From positions 11,393,001-11,457,000 of the forward strand of contig NC_079888.1 in assembly GCF_029227915.1 (NCBI RefSeq): 64,000 bases of DNA, given 5' to 3'. This DNA comes from Hydractinia symbiolongicarpus (taxonomy: Eukaryota > Cnidaria > Hydrozoa > Anthoathecata > Hydractiniidae). The translations under genes were made by a program, and so were the position numbers. How positions within the stretch are numbered: the first letter of the stretch is position 1; every line of letters begins with the position of its first letter. Below the pieces are notes generated by a model, which did no database searches, was not told where the DNA came from, and saw only the letters and a list, made by a program, of their open reading frames with translations. Positions 1 through 13,100 of this stretch are shown here, one piece after another.

Positions 1-926
1 AGATATCATTAACTACATTTACACATTTTGTGTCAATCAGGATAGCGCTGTATATGTATATATGCTAAGTCATTTCGTTATGTTGGTAGAACCACAAACA
101 TTTTCCATGCCTGTCAGCATAACTTCTTTAGTGAAATGTGAAAAACTTTCGTCATTTCACCCATTAATTAAAACCATGCTTTTTTCCTAATTTTTATAAT
201 TAACATTGTTCCCAGGAATTATCTTGATATAAGATTAGAGCTTTTAAACCAATCATCATCAAGTCTTGTCAAAGTCATTCTCCCAAAACTAGTCTCGACT
301 AGTGTTCTCGTCTGTGGCCTTGTGGCATTTTTAGAAATCGTTTAAAAAGTGTTTATTGCCAGAAGCTTTGAATCTACAAAGCAAACATACAAGTTGTTAT
401 GCAGCTATTCGATTTATTGTATTGTTATCAAATGTCTTGTTACTTGTGGGTACCCCAAGACAACACAAGAACTTTAAGTTTGAGACAGGCCTTTTTAGAG
501 TTGTTGAAAGTGAAACTATAAACAGTTTCATTCTCAAACTTGCTAGCACAGCAATAGAAAGCTCAAGAATCAATGGAATTAAAAGTAAACAGATGTACCT
601 GAAAACGTTGTCATTATAAAGTTAATGCTATAATTTTGTTAACTCAAAAAAGTCTGTTTATTTTGCCAAACTGCTTTCTTCTGCAATCCCAGGCAACACA
701 GAGAATAAATGTTTTCCAGTCATGCTTCTTTTTAGCAACATTGCTCAATTTCATTCCGCAATCATATATTCAAGCCTTCCATTTACTTGCTGCAAGTCAA
801 TACAAAACTTTCTTAGCCTTTAGACATGTTGAATCCTACCCTATCCAACCGACTGGCTACCGGGAGGCAATAACAATAGGTAGAGTAAATTAATTTCAAT
901 CTTTCTTTACTGTAAATTTCGACGAC

Positions 927-1057
927 TTTGGCGGGATTCTTCTTGACGTCACATATTCTTTGTTTTACAAGAGTCCAAAAGTCCACACTTCGGCGCGATT
1001 CTTCTTGGCGTCAAAATTATTTGTTTGTTTAGGAGGGTCAAAAGTCCACACTTCGGC
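927..1057. repeat. Two tandem copies of a ~63-bp unit
   Basis: The segment beginning TTTGGCGGGATTCTTCTTG is followed by a near copy beginning TTCGGCGCGATTCTTCTTGG. Both end in GTCCACACTTCGG. A third partial start runs into a GCCGCCGAAG hairpin near 1057-1070. Confidence 0.6.
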
Positions 1058-2824
1058 TGCCGCCGAAGTCGACTATTTTACGGCAGAAAACAAAGAATCG
1101 CGCAACAATCGGCAAAAAGCGGCAAAATGTAGTTAAACTACCGTGAAACCAGAGAGTTGAGCCTCGTGAAACACTCCTGAGTAGTTTAGATAAATTTTAA
1201 CTCGACTCCTGGGCGCAAGGAACCTTTTTAAACGCCAATAAAAAAATTATGCGTTGCTTTCAACCGATTACAAGTTTAGATCCACATGATATTCTCATTG
1301 GCAATTTCTACTTAGGCGATCCTACCTCACTTTAAGTTGGATTTTTTTTTAATTTTTTTTTTTTTTGCAATATGTGTCCAGTCTTTAGGATCAATTTTAT
1401 AAACATTTCACATAACTGTATTTTGAATGCTACCCAAAATTGATCGATCAGGCTATCTTTTGTGCAATTTGGAAATCTAGAAATGCTTTTATTGTCAGTG
1501 CCCTTAATTTAGAATGGTTGGGCATATAAATATGGTTATGCTTCCGATTTTATGTATTCCCTTTATATTAGGCATTTAATTAAGTGTCATTGTAGAGTGA
1601 TTAAGTACAGTACAGTCTGAATGTAATCTACCGCGTACACGCTAATATCACACCTTTGCGTGGAGGACGGCAGTCGTTTGTCTTTTGTTATAATTAAATC
1701 CCTTGAGCGTTTTGCGAGTTTATATTTGCGTGTTAAAAAACAATGCGCTTGTGAAGAAATATCGGAGCAAATAATAAAAACCTTTCGCGAAGTTTTATAA
1801 TACATTGCGCGAGAATGTATTGTTGATTTAATTACTTAAAAAAATTCCAGCGCGTTTAATCTAAGAAACATTCGAGAAGCATTGTTCACAACTATTAAAT
1901 GACGCTTTTCGTTTATAAACTTTTAAAATGCGATCTAAAAAAAAATTGCCGCTTTTTGTTTTTATGTGTTTTAATTTTACTGCAAAGCTGTTGCATAGAT
2001 TATGTATTAACATTAGGATAAGGATGAAAAAGTTACTGTGGGACATGGGTTTCAAACCTTAAAAATTTCCAGGGAGAAATTTGAAAACTAATGAATGACA
2101 AAATCCCAAAAGTTTATCTTCAAATTTTTAATTTTGTTAATGTAAAAGTAATCCACATGAAAAAAGTTTCTGTTTTTTATGAAGAAATCTTCCATATTAG
2201 CCATTATACATTTGCCCTAGAGTGATTAATAAATAAGGTCAGGCTTCTATTTTCAGAACTGCTATTTACATTTAACATCAAGGCATCCAAAACAGCTCCA
2301 TTTAGGAAAGGGCTAAGGCTGGCCCATTGTTCGTTTTATCAAATGGGGATTTTATTACCCGAATTGTAAAAGGCTAATTTATAGGCACTTGCATGTAGTT
2401 TTCTTTTCATGTCTATTTGTTAAGCCTGTTATGGCATGTTGAATTATCTCGTCGTAGTTCTCGTCAAAAATATTGCCTCATAGATAATGAATTTTCATTT
2501 GGGGAATTGGGGGTGCTGGGCTGCCCTGGGCAGCCACAAAGTGTAGAGATGTGCGTGTACCCCTGGAAGAGTATGGTGAATTAAGTACAGGTGCGAGGAG
2601 ATGAACGACGGTGCACCACGCGAACATGACAGATGACTGGGGAAATAACAGCAGGGGGATGCGGCGCTGACAGTCAGAGGTGGTGCACCAAGAGGTTAAT
2701 AACAGGTGTGAAATGCAAAAGAAGCTAGAGCTCATAAAGAGTAGGTTCTTGTGAGGTATGATAGAGGAAATGGAATCACAGGAGAGGAGCTCCGGATGTG
2801 ATTGAGAGATTGGTTAAGCCAGAA

Positions 2825-2910
2825 AACACTACTAGGAGAAGAGCTCCGGATGTAGTGGAGAAGAGCGAACACTACTAGGAGAAGAGCTCTGGATGTAGTG
2901 GAGAAAAGCG
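2825..2910. repeat. Two 43-bp direct repeats
   Basis: The unit starts AACACTACTAGGAGAAGAGC and occurs at 2825 and 2868. A more diverged third copy (GAGAGGAGCTCCGGATGTG) lies just upstream near 2783. Confidence 0.7.
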
Positions 2911-3403
2911 AATTTATTGGGAACACGCACGTGAGCTTGAGAAAATATCTTCTCTTCAGCCTAGCATCCTTACCCGATTCCGCCAAATGATCCTCAGTTT
3001 ATTCTTACAAAATTGAAATAAATTTTCTACTCCAAGTTTGTGTTTTTATTGGGAACTACAGCAATTAATTACTGTATTTTGGAAAGTTTTGTTGTGAGGC
3101 GTTAATCTGTTTGCATGTATGCAGGTGTGCAAGTGCTAACACATGTATTACCCTAATACTATTATATCCATTAAAAATGTTTCCGTATATGAAATTTAAT
3201 TTCTGTATTCTATTATCTCTGTCATAATCTAGGGCCACTAAAGCAAGTGTGTTGATAGGTTGTTAAAAAAGTGCACAATCTTGTGCAATCAGGGATTTGT
3301 AATAGATCTTGCAGAAGATGCCTTGATTTAAAAAAAAAAGTTTAAGACATATTTACAACAATTGGAATATTCCACAATTGTAGAATTTCCTGACGGTTGG
3401 AGT

Positions 3404-3874
3404 ATTAAAGGGATTCCTGCATTGAAAATGATATTTTTGTATGGTATAGAGGATGAAAAGTTGTTTGTCAAGTTTTTTGGAATTTTCAAAAAATATTTTT
3501 TCGTTCTCCAGATATTGAGCTTAAAAGATTTCCAGCTGACCTTATGACATCATCATTTATGATGTAATGAGGTATTAAGCATAAAGTAATACTTGATATA
3601 TCTTGCAAACTTACAGAATATCAAAACTTTTAACCAAGATGATATCTTGACATGTGTAAAGTTTTGTAGTTTAAGAATGATCTCATCTTTAAATACAGGT
3701 AAAATATAATGTCAGCATTTTTCAAAACTTTCTTATGACATCATAAGAACCCGGGTTTTGAATATAGCTATACTTAAAATTTTAAATAACTTCAGAACGA
3801 AAAAAGATATTCAAAAAACTTTTTATTCTCCACAACATATTAAAATATCATTTTTACTGCAGGAATTCCTTTAA
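3404..3874. repeat. Imperfect inverted repeat (foldback/MITE-like)
   Basis: The left arm (GGGATTCCTGCATTGAAAAT, about 3410-3510) matches the reverse complement of the right arm (about 3780-3874, ending TGCAGGAATTCCTTTA) over roughly 100 bases with mismatches. The arms flank about 250 bases without a gene. This shape is typical of a foldback MITE; no target duplication was identified. Confidence 0.5.
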
Positions 3875-4451
3875 GAAAATTTTAAAGACTTAATAAGATA
3901 TTTAAACACTCCTTTGTTTTGTGGTCCCTTCTGGAAACAACTGACCGGGTATGTCCCTAAAAATTATTGAGTTTAACAACTCAGCAGTTGAACATTTGTT
4001 GACCTAGCTCAGTCCAGTCTCATCATGTTGTTCTAGTTAGGCGAAGATTTCATAGATTTTTTTGTGGCCTTTGTGGTTCCTCCTAAAAACAACTGACAGG
4101 TTAGCTATATCCCTTAAAATTATAAGGTTAAAAGCTAAACCACATAAATATTATCTAGCTAGCTATATTACAGTTCTCTAGAAATAAAGACATTTCCTGT
4201 GCTCTCAACCCAGAACCTTAAAAGCACATTGTGTTTTTAATAACAACAGCGGAATCCATTACTAGTAATGAAATACAGAATACTTCTTTCTTCCGTTCTT
4301 TCGTTTTGTACTAAAACCTTTGCTTTGCGATAGACAAAATTTCTCTCACATTGAACATTTTGCGGGAAGTAATCGGTTTTCGGGGCGATACATGGGATAC
4401 GACACGGGATGTATAATCATTACGTCACTTCTAGGAAAAATAAAAATAAAC

Positions 4452-6998
4452 ATGGCGGCTGAAATGGAAGAAGGAACCTTTAAAAACTCTGATAATGACT
4501 TCATTTACGGTGTTACCGTTGCCCAATCTTCTTTACAAATACGCCTTGGTATGGATAGTGTTTTTTATATTTATTAAAATTGTTATTATGTAAAAACCTT
4601 GTTTAAAGATTTAAATAATAGGATTTGTTTTAGTTTCGTTTTGGCTATTAAAAATTCCATTGTTTATTTGTCGCTTTACTGATCTTTTATTCTGTCCTAT
4701 TATCCTTATATAACTGTTCAATTTGTAAAATAATTTATAAAGTTTAACAAAGGCTATATTTAAAAGTTGGCTGGCAGTTTTTATGTGTGATAAATCCAGG
4801 TCCTATATTCAAATTACCAAACAATACCATGCAGTATGTCACTTTATTTTACCTCAATCAGGTAAGAGGCAGCATCCATACTCAAGTTACAATAAGAAAT
4901 GTCAATTTAAAGTTTCTTTTTGAACCTACCTACTCACCACCCCAGAAACGTCAATAGATGCATAACAACTGCAATACATAAAAACCAACAATGATAGCGC
5001 TAGCGTTCCCTATGCTGCGTTGGCAGCAGTTTCTGCATCACTTAAATTTATTTACAGCTGTTTCTGGATATAAGCACCTTTAAAGTAGTGTTGTATCTGA
5101 ACGAGACACATATCACACTATTTCGGACGCCATTTTTATTTTCCTCAATCATGTATACAACTCTAATATTACGGCAGACGACATACACATAAACTGGTAG
5201 ACCAGCTACCGGGACAGACGATACTCACGAAACACAACATCCCTTTTCAACATAAATAAAGTTTCGTCAACATAAATAAACGTCTGTGAACATTAATAGA
5301 CTTTCAGCGTTCCGTTACCGTTGTTAGTCCATCACGAAATCACCAAGTCTTCGTGGTTTGTTTCGAGTTCGTTTTTTCATTTCGTTGTCAGTCTTTGCCT
5401 CGTCATCGGGCTTATCGTTGCTTCCTCTGTCGTTGTACTTTTCTGTATCAGATTCATCGTATGCTACCGTTGCATCGCTGTCAGTATCAGCGTCGTAACT
5501 GTTATCTATAATATTTTCATTGTGTATATCATTGTCGATTGATGGTAGCTCTAGTTCAAGTCGCTGTCACTATTCTCAGAGCTCGTCATTTGGTTTGCAC
5601 GATTTTGTATGGTGAATCGTGGTGTGTGATACGTCTTAACCTGTCCAGAGTTTCTTAGTGTATCCTTGCCATCTCGCTTTAAGAATATAGCACTCCCTTT
5701 TACCCCAGTGACGACGAAAGGTCTTGGGTGCCAGCGACTGGTGTACTTATTTTTGTGTTTCCAGCTGTTGGTGGCCAAAGCTGGTGTGCCAACCTTGATT
5801 TGGTGCAGTTTGGCACGTCTGGATTTGTCCATAAGGATCTTGGCTTGCGTCTTTTTTGTAGTATCTAGACGACGAATATCTGGTTGACTTGTTTTTCCAT
5901 CGCATTCACTGGGACTGGGCAGTTTGTCCCTGAGTGTCCTATTGAACAACAGTTCAGCTGGCGTGACTCCTGTGGTGGCGTGTGGATTGTTGTGATAATT
6001 AAGCAAAAAGTTTTGCATTACAACACGCCAGTCTTTAGCTTCTGCTATCGCCGTCTGAACGACTTTTTTCAGGTTGCTATTAAAACGCTCTACTTCTCCA
6101 TTGGCCTGTGGATGGTATAGTAGGTGTTACTCTTCTGTGGTGGATGTTGAATTCGTTCATTAGTTCTTTGAATGTGTTGCTGACAAATTGAGGTCCATTG
6201 TCGCTCACCAGTTCTTCGGGTGCCCCGTATCGGCTAAAAAGTTTTCGTAGTTTTGTGACGATGGCGGTCGATGTGATTTTATGCAGGATCTCTACTTCCG
6301 GAAATCTACTGAAGTAGTCGATACACACGAGAAGATTTTCTCCTGTCGGAAACGGGCCACACCGTTCGCAGCCTAACATCAGCCATGCTCCCCGGGGGAT
6401 CAGAGTTATTTCCATTGGTGATGGAGTCTGTGCAGGGCCAACCACTTGGCAAGGGTGACAATGACGTATGAAATTTTCAACGTCTGCGTTCATTGCCGGC
6501 CACCAGACCTTTGTGCGCAGACGTTGCTTAGTGCACACTATTCCCTGGTGTCCCTCATGTGCAAGGTCGATCACGCGGTGCTTCAATTCCTCTGGCACGA
6601 CAATTTTGTTGTCACACATGACAATTTCTTTCGAGACGGACAAATGCAGTCGTTGACGCTTGAAAGTGGTGACTGCTCCTTTGTCGGGAAAGTGCCCTTT
6701 GCGTAGGCACTCCTTTAGCTTCATGAGGACTGGGTCACGGTGAGTTGCTTCTTGTATGGTAGTAAGGGACAGCGCTACTGGCAGACTGGTGTTGCAAACC
6801 ATGTGTATGTATCGGTCTTCCATTTTCCTGTCTTCTCTGAGTGTTTGTACGGGGTTCGATCAAGAGAGGTAATCTGCTGGGTTGTTGACTCCGGGTCGAA
6901 ATTGAACAATGAAATCATACGGAAGCAGTTTCATTACCCAGCGTTCTATCCTTGGTGGTGGGTTAGATTTCTTCCCGAACAGTGCCACCAACGGTTTG

Positions 6999-7056
<58 letters not shown>

Positions 7057-7138
7057 GATAATAATGATAATAATGATAATAATGATAATAATGATAATAA
7101 TGATAATAATGATAATAATGATAATAATGATAATAATG

Positions 7139-7194
<56 letters not shown>

Positions 7195-10100
7195 AATAAA
7201 TATTTAAAGTGGCTAGCCCAGAAAATCACAAAAACCTTTAGTTAGTGGATTGTTTCCACTGGGGGCCACTAGAACAAAAAAGAAACAAAAAATGATAAAC
7301 CTTAGACTGCCTCAGCTCAATCAAACATAGTAACATTTATAATCTGTGAAAATTGAAAAGAAAAAGAATAAAAAACAAAAATTAAAAAGTTAAAAAGTGA
7401 TCTCCATTAGAATTTGCCAAATACATTAGAGATGGAAGTCTTAAGCGAAAGCAGATTTCCTTCACAGGTCACTTGGTCTGGAAGATTATTCCACACTTTT
7501 GCAGCTCTAAATGGGAAGGCTTTTTTGCCAAATTCCGTGTTGACCAAGGGAAGTGTGAACCTGTTTTTTGAAGCTCCTCTTGTTTGATGATTATGACAGT
7601 TTTTTGTCAAAAGGAATTTTGAGCGCATGTAATCAGGAGCAATGTGATTCATGGCTTTGAAAACTAATATGGCATCGTTTTTGATGAGTAAATTATTCAT
7701 TGAATATTCCCTCTCTTTCCCAAGAAAGGTACGGACACATTTTAATCGTTTTTCTAGTTTTCCCAATCTACCTTGGGTGGCACAAACCCATGCCGAGGAG
7801 CAGTAGTTGAAATATGGCATGACAAGTGCATTAATTAAAAGGTTTTTTGTGTGAGGTGTTAAACAGGATGCAATGGTTCTAATTTTAGAATATTTAATTA
7901 GTATTTTTCTATTTATGTCATTAATGTGCTTTTCCCATTGCATTTTTTGATCAAATGTTACCCCAAGATATTTAACTTTTTCGCTCCTCTTCAAAGGAAT
8001 ACCCATATAGTTGATAGTTTTGTTCTCAACTTTTTTTAACTGGCTGTGGTTGCCGAAAAAGATTGTTTCAGTTTTGTCCGTATTAATAGTCATTTTGTTA
8101 TTATTCAGCCAGAGGTCGACTTGCGAAAGTTCTAACTGGACCTGGGAGACAAGGGTATCCAAGTTTTTATGAGACGAAATAATTATTGTATCATCTGCAT
8201 ATAGATGGTGGTAGTTTGAATTGATGACAGATTTTAAGTCATCAATATACAAAAGAAAGAGCAGGGGGCCCAACACAGATCCCTGCAGCACCCCAAAAGC
8301 GTCTTCATGAAGCAGATCTGATCCTGTGTCGTTTACAAGAGTCAGCTGCATTCGGCCCGTTAAGTAGGACTCGAACCAGTCAAAGGCAGCATCTCTGATG
8401 CCAAAACACCATAGTTTTTTTTAACAAAATTTTATGATCAACAGTGTCAAAAGCTTTTTTAAGGTCAATGAGCACAGCACAAACAAAGTTATGTTGGTCG
8501 AGCTCAGTAAGAATAAAATCAGAGACATCGACTACTGCAGTTTCTGTGGAAAAGAGTTTTCGAAATCCGGACTGTCTGTCATTCAGGAAGTTTTGCTCAG
8601 AAATAAAATGAGACATTTGCTCATGCACTAACTTTTCAAAAATTTTCATAGGAATTGGCAAAATGGAGATAGGCCAATAATTAGTAGGATCTGTTTTATT
8701 GCCACTTTTAAAAATAGGCGAGACCCTTTTAGTCTTCCAACATTTAGGTACATAACCAGTAAATAAAGATTTGTTGAAAAGACTTAATAAATAAATACTT
8801 AAAACTGACGAAACTGCTTTTAGCTGTCGTGAACCAATTCCGTCCAAGCCTGTAGCTTTATTAAGTTTTAGTGAACTAATTATTTTTTCGACACTTTTGG
8901 TCTCACCGAAAATCGTGTCCGCTAACAGGTGGATTAACATTAGTAGTGTCAGAAGAAAATTTAGAGGCTAGTTTGGCACCAACACTGACAAAAAATGAAT
9001 TGAATGTGTTGGAAATTTCTTTTGGGTGAGAAGTTTCTGTACCATCGTTTTGGACTACTCGTTTTATCGAGGTAGTATTGCCTGACTTATCAGGAACCAG
9101 TTTTTTTAGGGTTTTCCAAAGTTGTTTTGGCCGTTTTTGAAAGTCCTGCAAAACGTCATTATAGTACTCGTTTTTAAGTCGATTTTTGAGACCTATTACC
9201 TGGTTCCTTTTTTGTTTGAAAGCTTCCCAGTCTATGATGGATTTTGTTTTTGATGCTTTCCGTTTCAAGAAGTCTCTTTCTTTGATGGCTATTATTAATT
9301 CATCAGTGACCCATGCCTCAACACGGCCAGAAAATCTATGTGTTTTGAAAGGGGCATGTTTGTCAGCCACTGTTTTAACATTTTTATTCAGTTTCTCACA
9401 TGCTTCATCAAGGTCATGATAATTATTAAAATATGACCAGTCTAAATTCCTGAGGTCCTTTAGAAAAGCCTCTTCACTGAAGTTCTTGTAGCTAAGAACC
9501 TTGCATGTTTTAGGTTCAAATTTTGGCCTTTTAAATTTTCTGATCACATAAACTAAATTGTGATCACTGATGCCTAAATCCATGACACCAGTTTTAGAAA
9601 TACAAGAACTGTTAGAAAGTATCAAGTCTATAAGAGTGCTACTATTTTCAGTAACACGAGTTGGCTCCGTAATATGTTGTTTTAGGAAAAGAGTGGAGCA
9701 TAATTCCTTTATTTTGGAGGAAAGAGCATATTTTGAAAGCATATTACAGTTAAAATCTCCCAAGATAAAAACTTCTTTTTCTTTTGGGAGCTTGATAAAA
9801 CACTGTTTAAAATTAGTACACAGGTTTTCGGTACTCTGCAAATCACTACCTCCAGGTGGCCTGTAAACCCCACACACGTAAATAGGTTTAGTTTTTTTCA
9901 GGCACACTTTCACCCATAGTGATTCAACATTTTCGAAGTAAAGGTGTTTCAAAAGGTGGCTATCCAAGTTTTCATTAACAAAAATTAGAACACCCCCACC
10001 TCGTCTATTCCGATCATTCCTATAACAAACATAGCCATCAATTTTAACGTCATTGTCAGTGAGTTTTGTTTGATGTAGCAGAAGTTTAACATAGTCTAGT

Positions 10101-13100
10101 TTGGATGACAGACCATTAATGTTGAGATGGGCCATTTTTAAGCCCTTCCCATTTCTGATTGCCTCAAAATCAAAGTTTTCATCAATAGTAATATTGATGT
10201 TGTCCGGAATTTCGTCGACTCATTTCGTTGTTGTTGGGTGAGCTACTTTTGAACGAAGCTTTTGTATTGCTCAAAAATACAACGAATACAAAAATCAGTT
10301 TTAGCGTAAATGTGGGGTTTCCTACCTGAGTAAAGTTTTTTTTAAGTCGTAGAGAGATCATTCTGTTAAATAGGAATATATATATAAGACTAACCTGTAG
10401 GTTATCTTCGCAATAGTTCTTTCTGTGTATAACGCAACGCTAAATTAGTGTGATTGATTCAACTCAACACTATTGAACACCACTCTGACTAAACACAACG
10501 AATTACCAATGATACTGGTTCAACACAATTAAAACCCCACCACCAAGTGATTCTTATTAGTAATCGCCTAGATAGAAGATCAACAATCTCCCTCTATTTT
10601 CTTTCTGTTTGGCGTTCAGTTGGTTATTCGAATGTTGAGAGGAATTTATAGCGACTCCTACTCGCTTAGTACAGTGGTCTAGGGGCAAAACTGGCTTTTC
10701 ACCAAAACCCTCTACTGTACTAGTCTTGGTTAAGTCATCACTACATGTATCTCTCTTTCTTCGTGTGATTACTTGTGTGGAATTTAAACATAAAAATTCT
10801 AAAAGATAAAAACTCAAAAAAACTTAATTTTTGAACACAATATTCAAATTTTCATAACTCAACATTTAATTGGTCACTATTATTCTTCATGACCCCTCTG
10901 TAGCACATTCATTAAGAGTGTGCTATTTGCTCCTTGTTTTGTTAACACGTCTGCTAACTGATGTTTGGTAGAAATCCACTTCAATTCAATCTCTTTCTGA
11001 TTGATACTCTGTCTAAGGGAAGCCATATCAACCCTTAACCGTTTGTCTTCCAAAGATTTTGTTGAATGGGCAGCTTCAAACAATGATTTGTTATCTGTAT
11101 GACATAAGATGCCTTCTAGATTAGTATTCAACACTTCATTTATCACATTCTTCACCCATATGCATGTATCAATACCATTAACAAGAGCTAGTGTCTCAGC
11201 AGCAAGAGTGCTACGCGCAACTCTCTTAATCTTTTTAGACTGCCATGTGATAGGTGCCATAAGATTCTCAACACCTTTCAGGAAAATAACAATTCCACTT
11301 TGAGAGCTGCCATCTTGAAGGTTCCCAAATGAAGCATCAGAATATAAGATCAGTTGTAATGGAAGCTTAAGTTTCCAAAATTTCAAGGAAATGTTGGGAT
11401 CCAATTTCAACTTCTTTACCACTTTATTGGCTCTCATGACATCATCAACTACTGCACAGTTTAGTTTTGTGCTTAGCTGGCACACATCAAATGAAATGTC
11501 AGGCCTTGATTGCGATGACATCCAGTTTAGTTGCCCACATATACATCGGAAGTTTGATTGTTCTTCATGTGATAGTTGACGATGTCTGTCTGTTGTGTTT
11601 TCAATCTTGACCAGTTCCATACCTGCCACATAGTTCTTTTGGTCATAGTTAATTGAACCATTAGATTGTTGTATATTGACACCAACATATTTGAAATTGG
11701 AGTAATCTTCAGATCCAATGAGAAAAGTTTCTCTGATAGGCGAAATGACCTTCACTTGAAAATCATGGGATCCTCCCCATAGAAAATCATCAACATGTAT
11801 TACAATCAGTCCTTGGCAGCAGTCATCTTGAATCCAATAAAATAATGCTTCATCAAATAAAGACATTCTCAACCCCAAGCCGATTAGCTCTTCCTTCACA
11901 CGTAGATACCAAGCTCTTGAAGCATCAGCAAGGCCGTATACAACTTTATTTAGTTTCCAGAGCACACCTGTTGTATTTGCTTCCTTTGGGGGCTTTATGA
12001 TAACCTCTCTGTCAATCTGGTTGCCTTGAAGAAATGCCGTCTTGACATCTAAGGTGTGACATTCCCATTCATAGGTTGCTAACATCGTAAGTACAATGCG
12101 AAGACTTTCTTTTGAAAAAGTTGGGGAGTCCTTAGTCAGATTTTTGACCTCTTCTTCTTCAAAACCTCTTATGACCAAACGAGCTTTAACTGTTTTGTAT
12201 CCCTCTATATTCTTTGTTGTGACCACCCATCTTGTGGATATTGGAGATTGACCCTTATCTTCTATGGTGGAGAAAACTTTGTTGTCTTCCCAATTGGCTA
12301 ATTCTTTATACTTTGCATTTAGGACCTCATCTGTAACAGTTGCTTGAGTCGATAATAGTACTTCTTCAGTTTCGTTTGTCTCAACAACAGGTTGCCAGTC
12401 ACTCACACATCTTTTGAAATCTAACCAATTTATTTCACCTGTGTCTTCATTTTGGACATTTAAACAGCTACCATACTGTCTGCCTTCTTTTCCTTTTCTG
12501 CTCACTTTTCCTGCTCTGCTGTGGACTAATCCCCTTGTCCATTCACTGTCGGGAGTTAGCTTGTAAATGATTTTTGTCTTCAACTTTGGTATTCCTTGGA
12601 CTGTTGACGAATTGCTAACATTTCGATTGGTTGTGATTTCATTTGTTGATATCTTGTGTGTTGTTGTTTCATTCATTGAGGCACCGTCTGATGTTGTTTC
12701 TTTTGTTGTTTGTAAATTTGTTGTTTTCTCATTTTCTGGTTCTTCTGTATTGTTACTGTCAAAATCATCTGCACCAACATATTCACCAAAAACATCATCA
12801 CGTTCAAGCGGAATGCAATTGTTCACTTGTGTAGTTGTCACTTCAGCATTCCTTTCCGTGTCTTGTAAAGGTTTTTGTGAATGCAAAACTTGGTCCAACT
12901 TCTGCAAGCGACACATGTGTACTCTAACATAACTTCCACCATGTTTTACAAGGACTTGCTTATTCTTCTGTCTAATTACAGTGCCTGGTCCATGCCATTT
13001 TTCACTGTCTTTTCTCTTATAAAAAACTCTATCTCCATTGATATATCGCTCATCATTGTAACACTGAACATTATGTCTCAATGCTCTTCGTATACGCTCA

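Larger units (their letters stand above)
1..4451. other. Upstream non-coding region of TMBIM4
   Basis: No ORF here has recognisable homology or convincing exon structure. The stretch is AT-rich. It contains small tandem duplications (927-1057, 2825-2910), a foldback element (3404-3874) and a short segment near 2498-2545 that resembles the reverse complement of 20795-20830, so it belongs to a dispersed repeat. The promoter of TMBIM4 should lie in the last few hundred bases, but no TATA box or other element could be fixed by eye. Confidence 0.6.
7200..10363 (-). mobile_element. CR1/L2-like non-LTR retrotransposon (LINE), minus strand
   Basis: Reading on the minus strand there is a 5' untranslated segment (about 10363-10136), an apurinic endonuclease domain, a reverse transcriptase with an intact YADD motif, and a microsatellite tail. 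It is inserted in the gypsy RNase H. The 5' end abuts the left LTR of the first copia element; a 73-bp orphan segment on the other side of that copia (16183-16255) may be the rest of the LINE 5' end. Clade assignment is by general resemblance only. Confidence 0.85.

Noticed and set aside
2478-2986. Two overlapping minus-strand ORFs
   Set aside because: No family resemblance; they cross a 43-bp duplication and look like chance frames.
4320-4451. Upstream in-frame ATG for TMBIM4
   Set aside because: It would add 44 residues unlike the family; the ATG at 4452 gives the expected short N-terminus and a 238-residue protein.
6982-7245. Poly-Asn/Asp and poly-Met/Ile ORFs
   Set aside because: Frames across a trinucleotide microsatellite.
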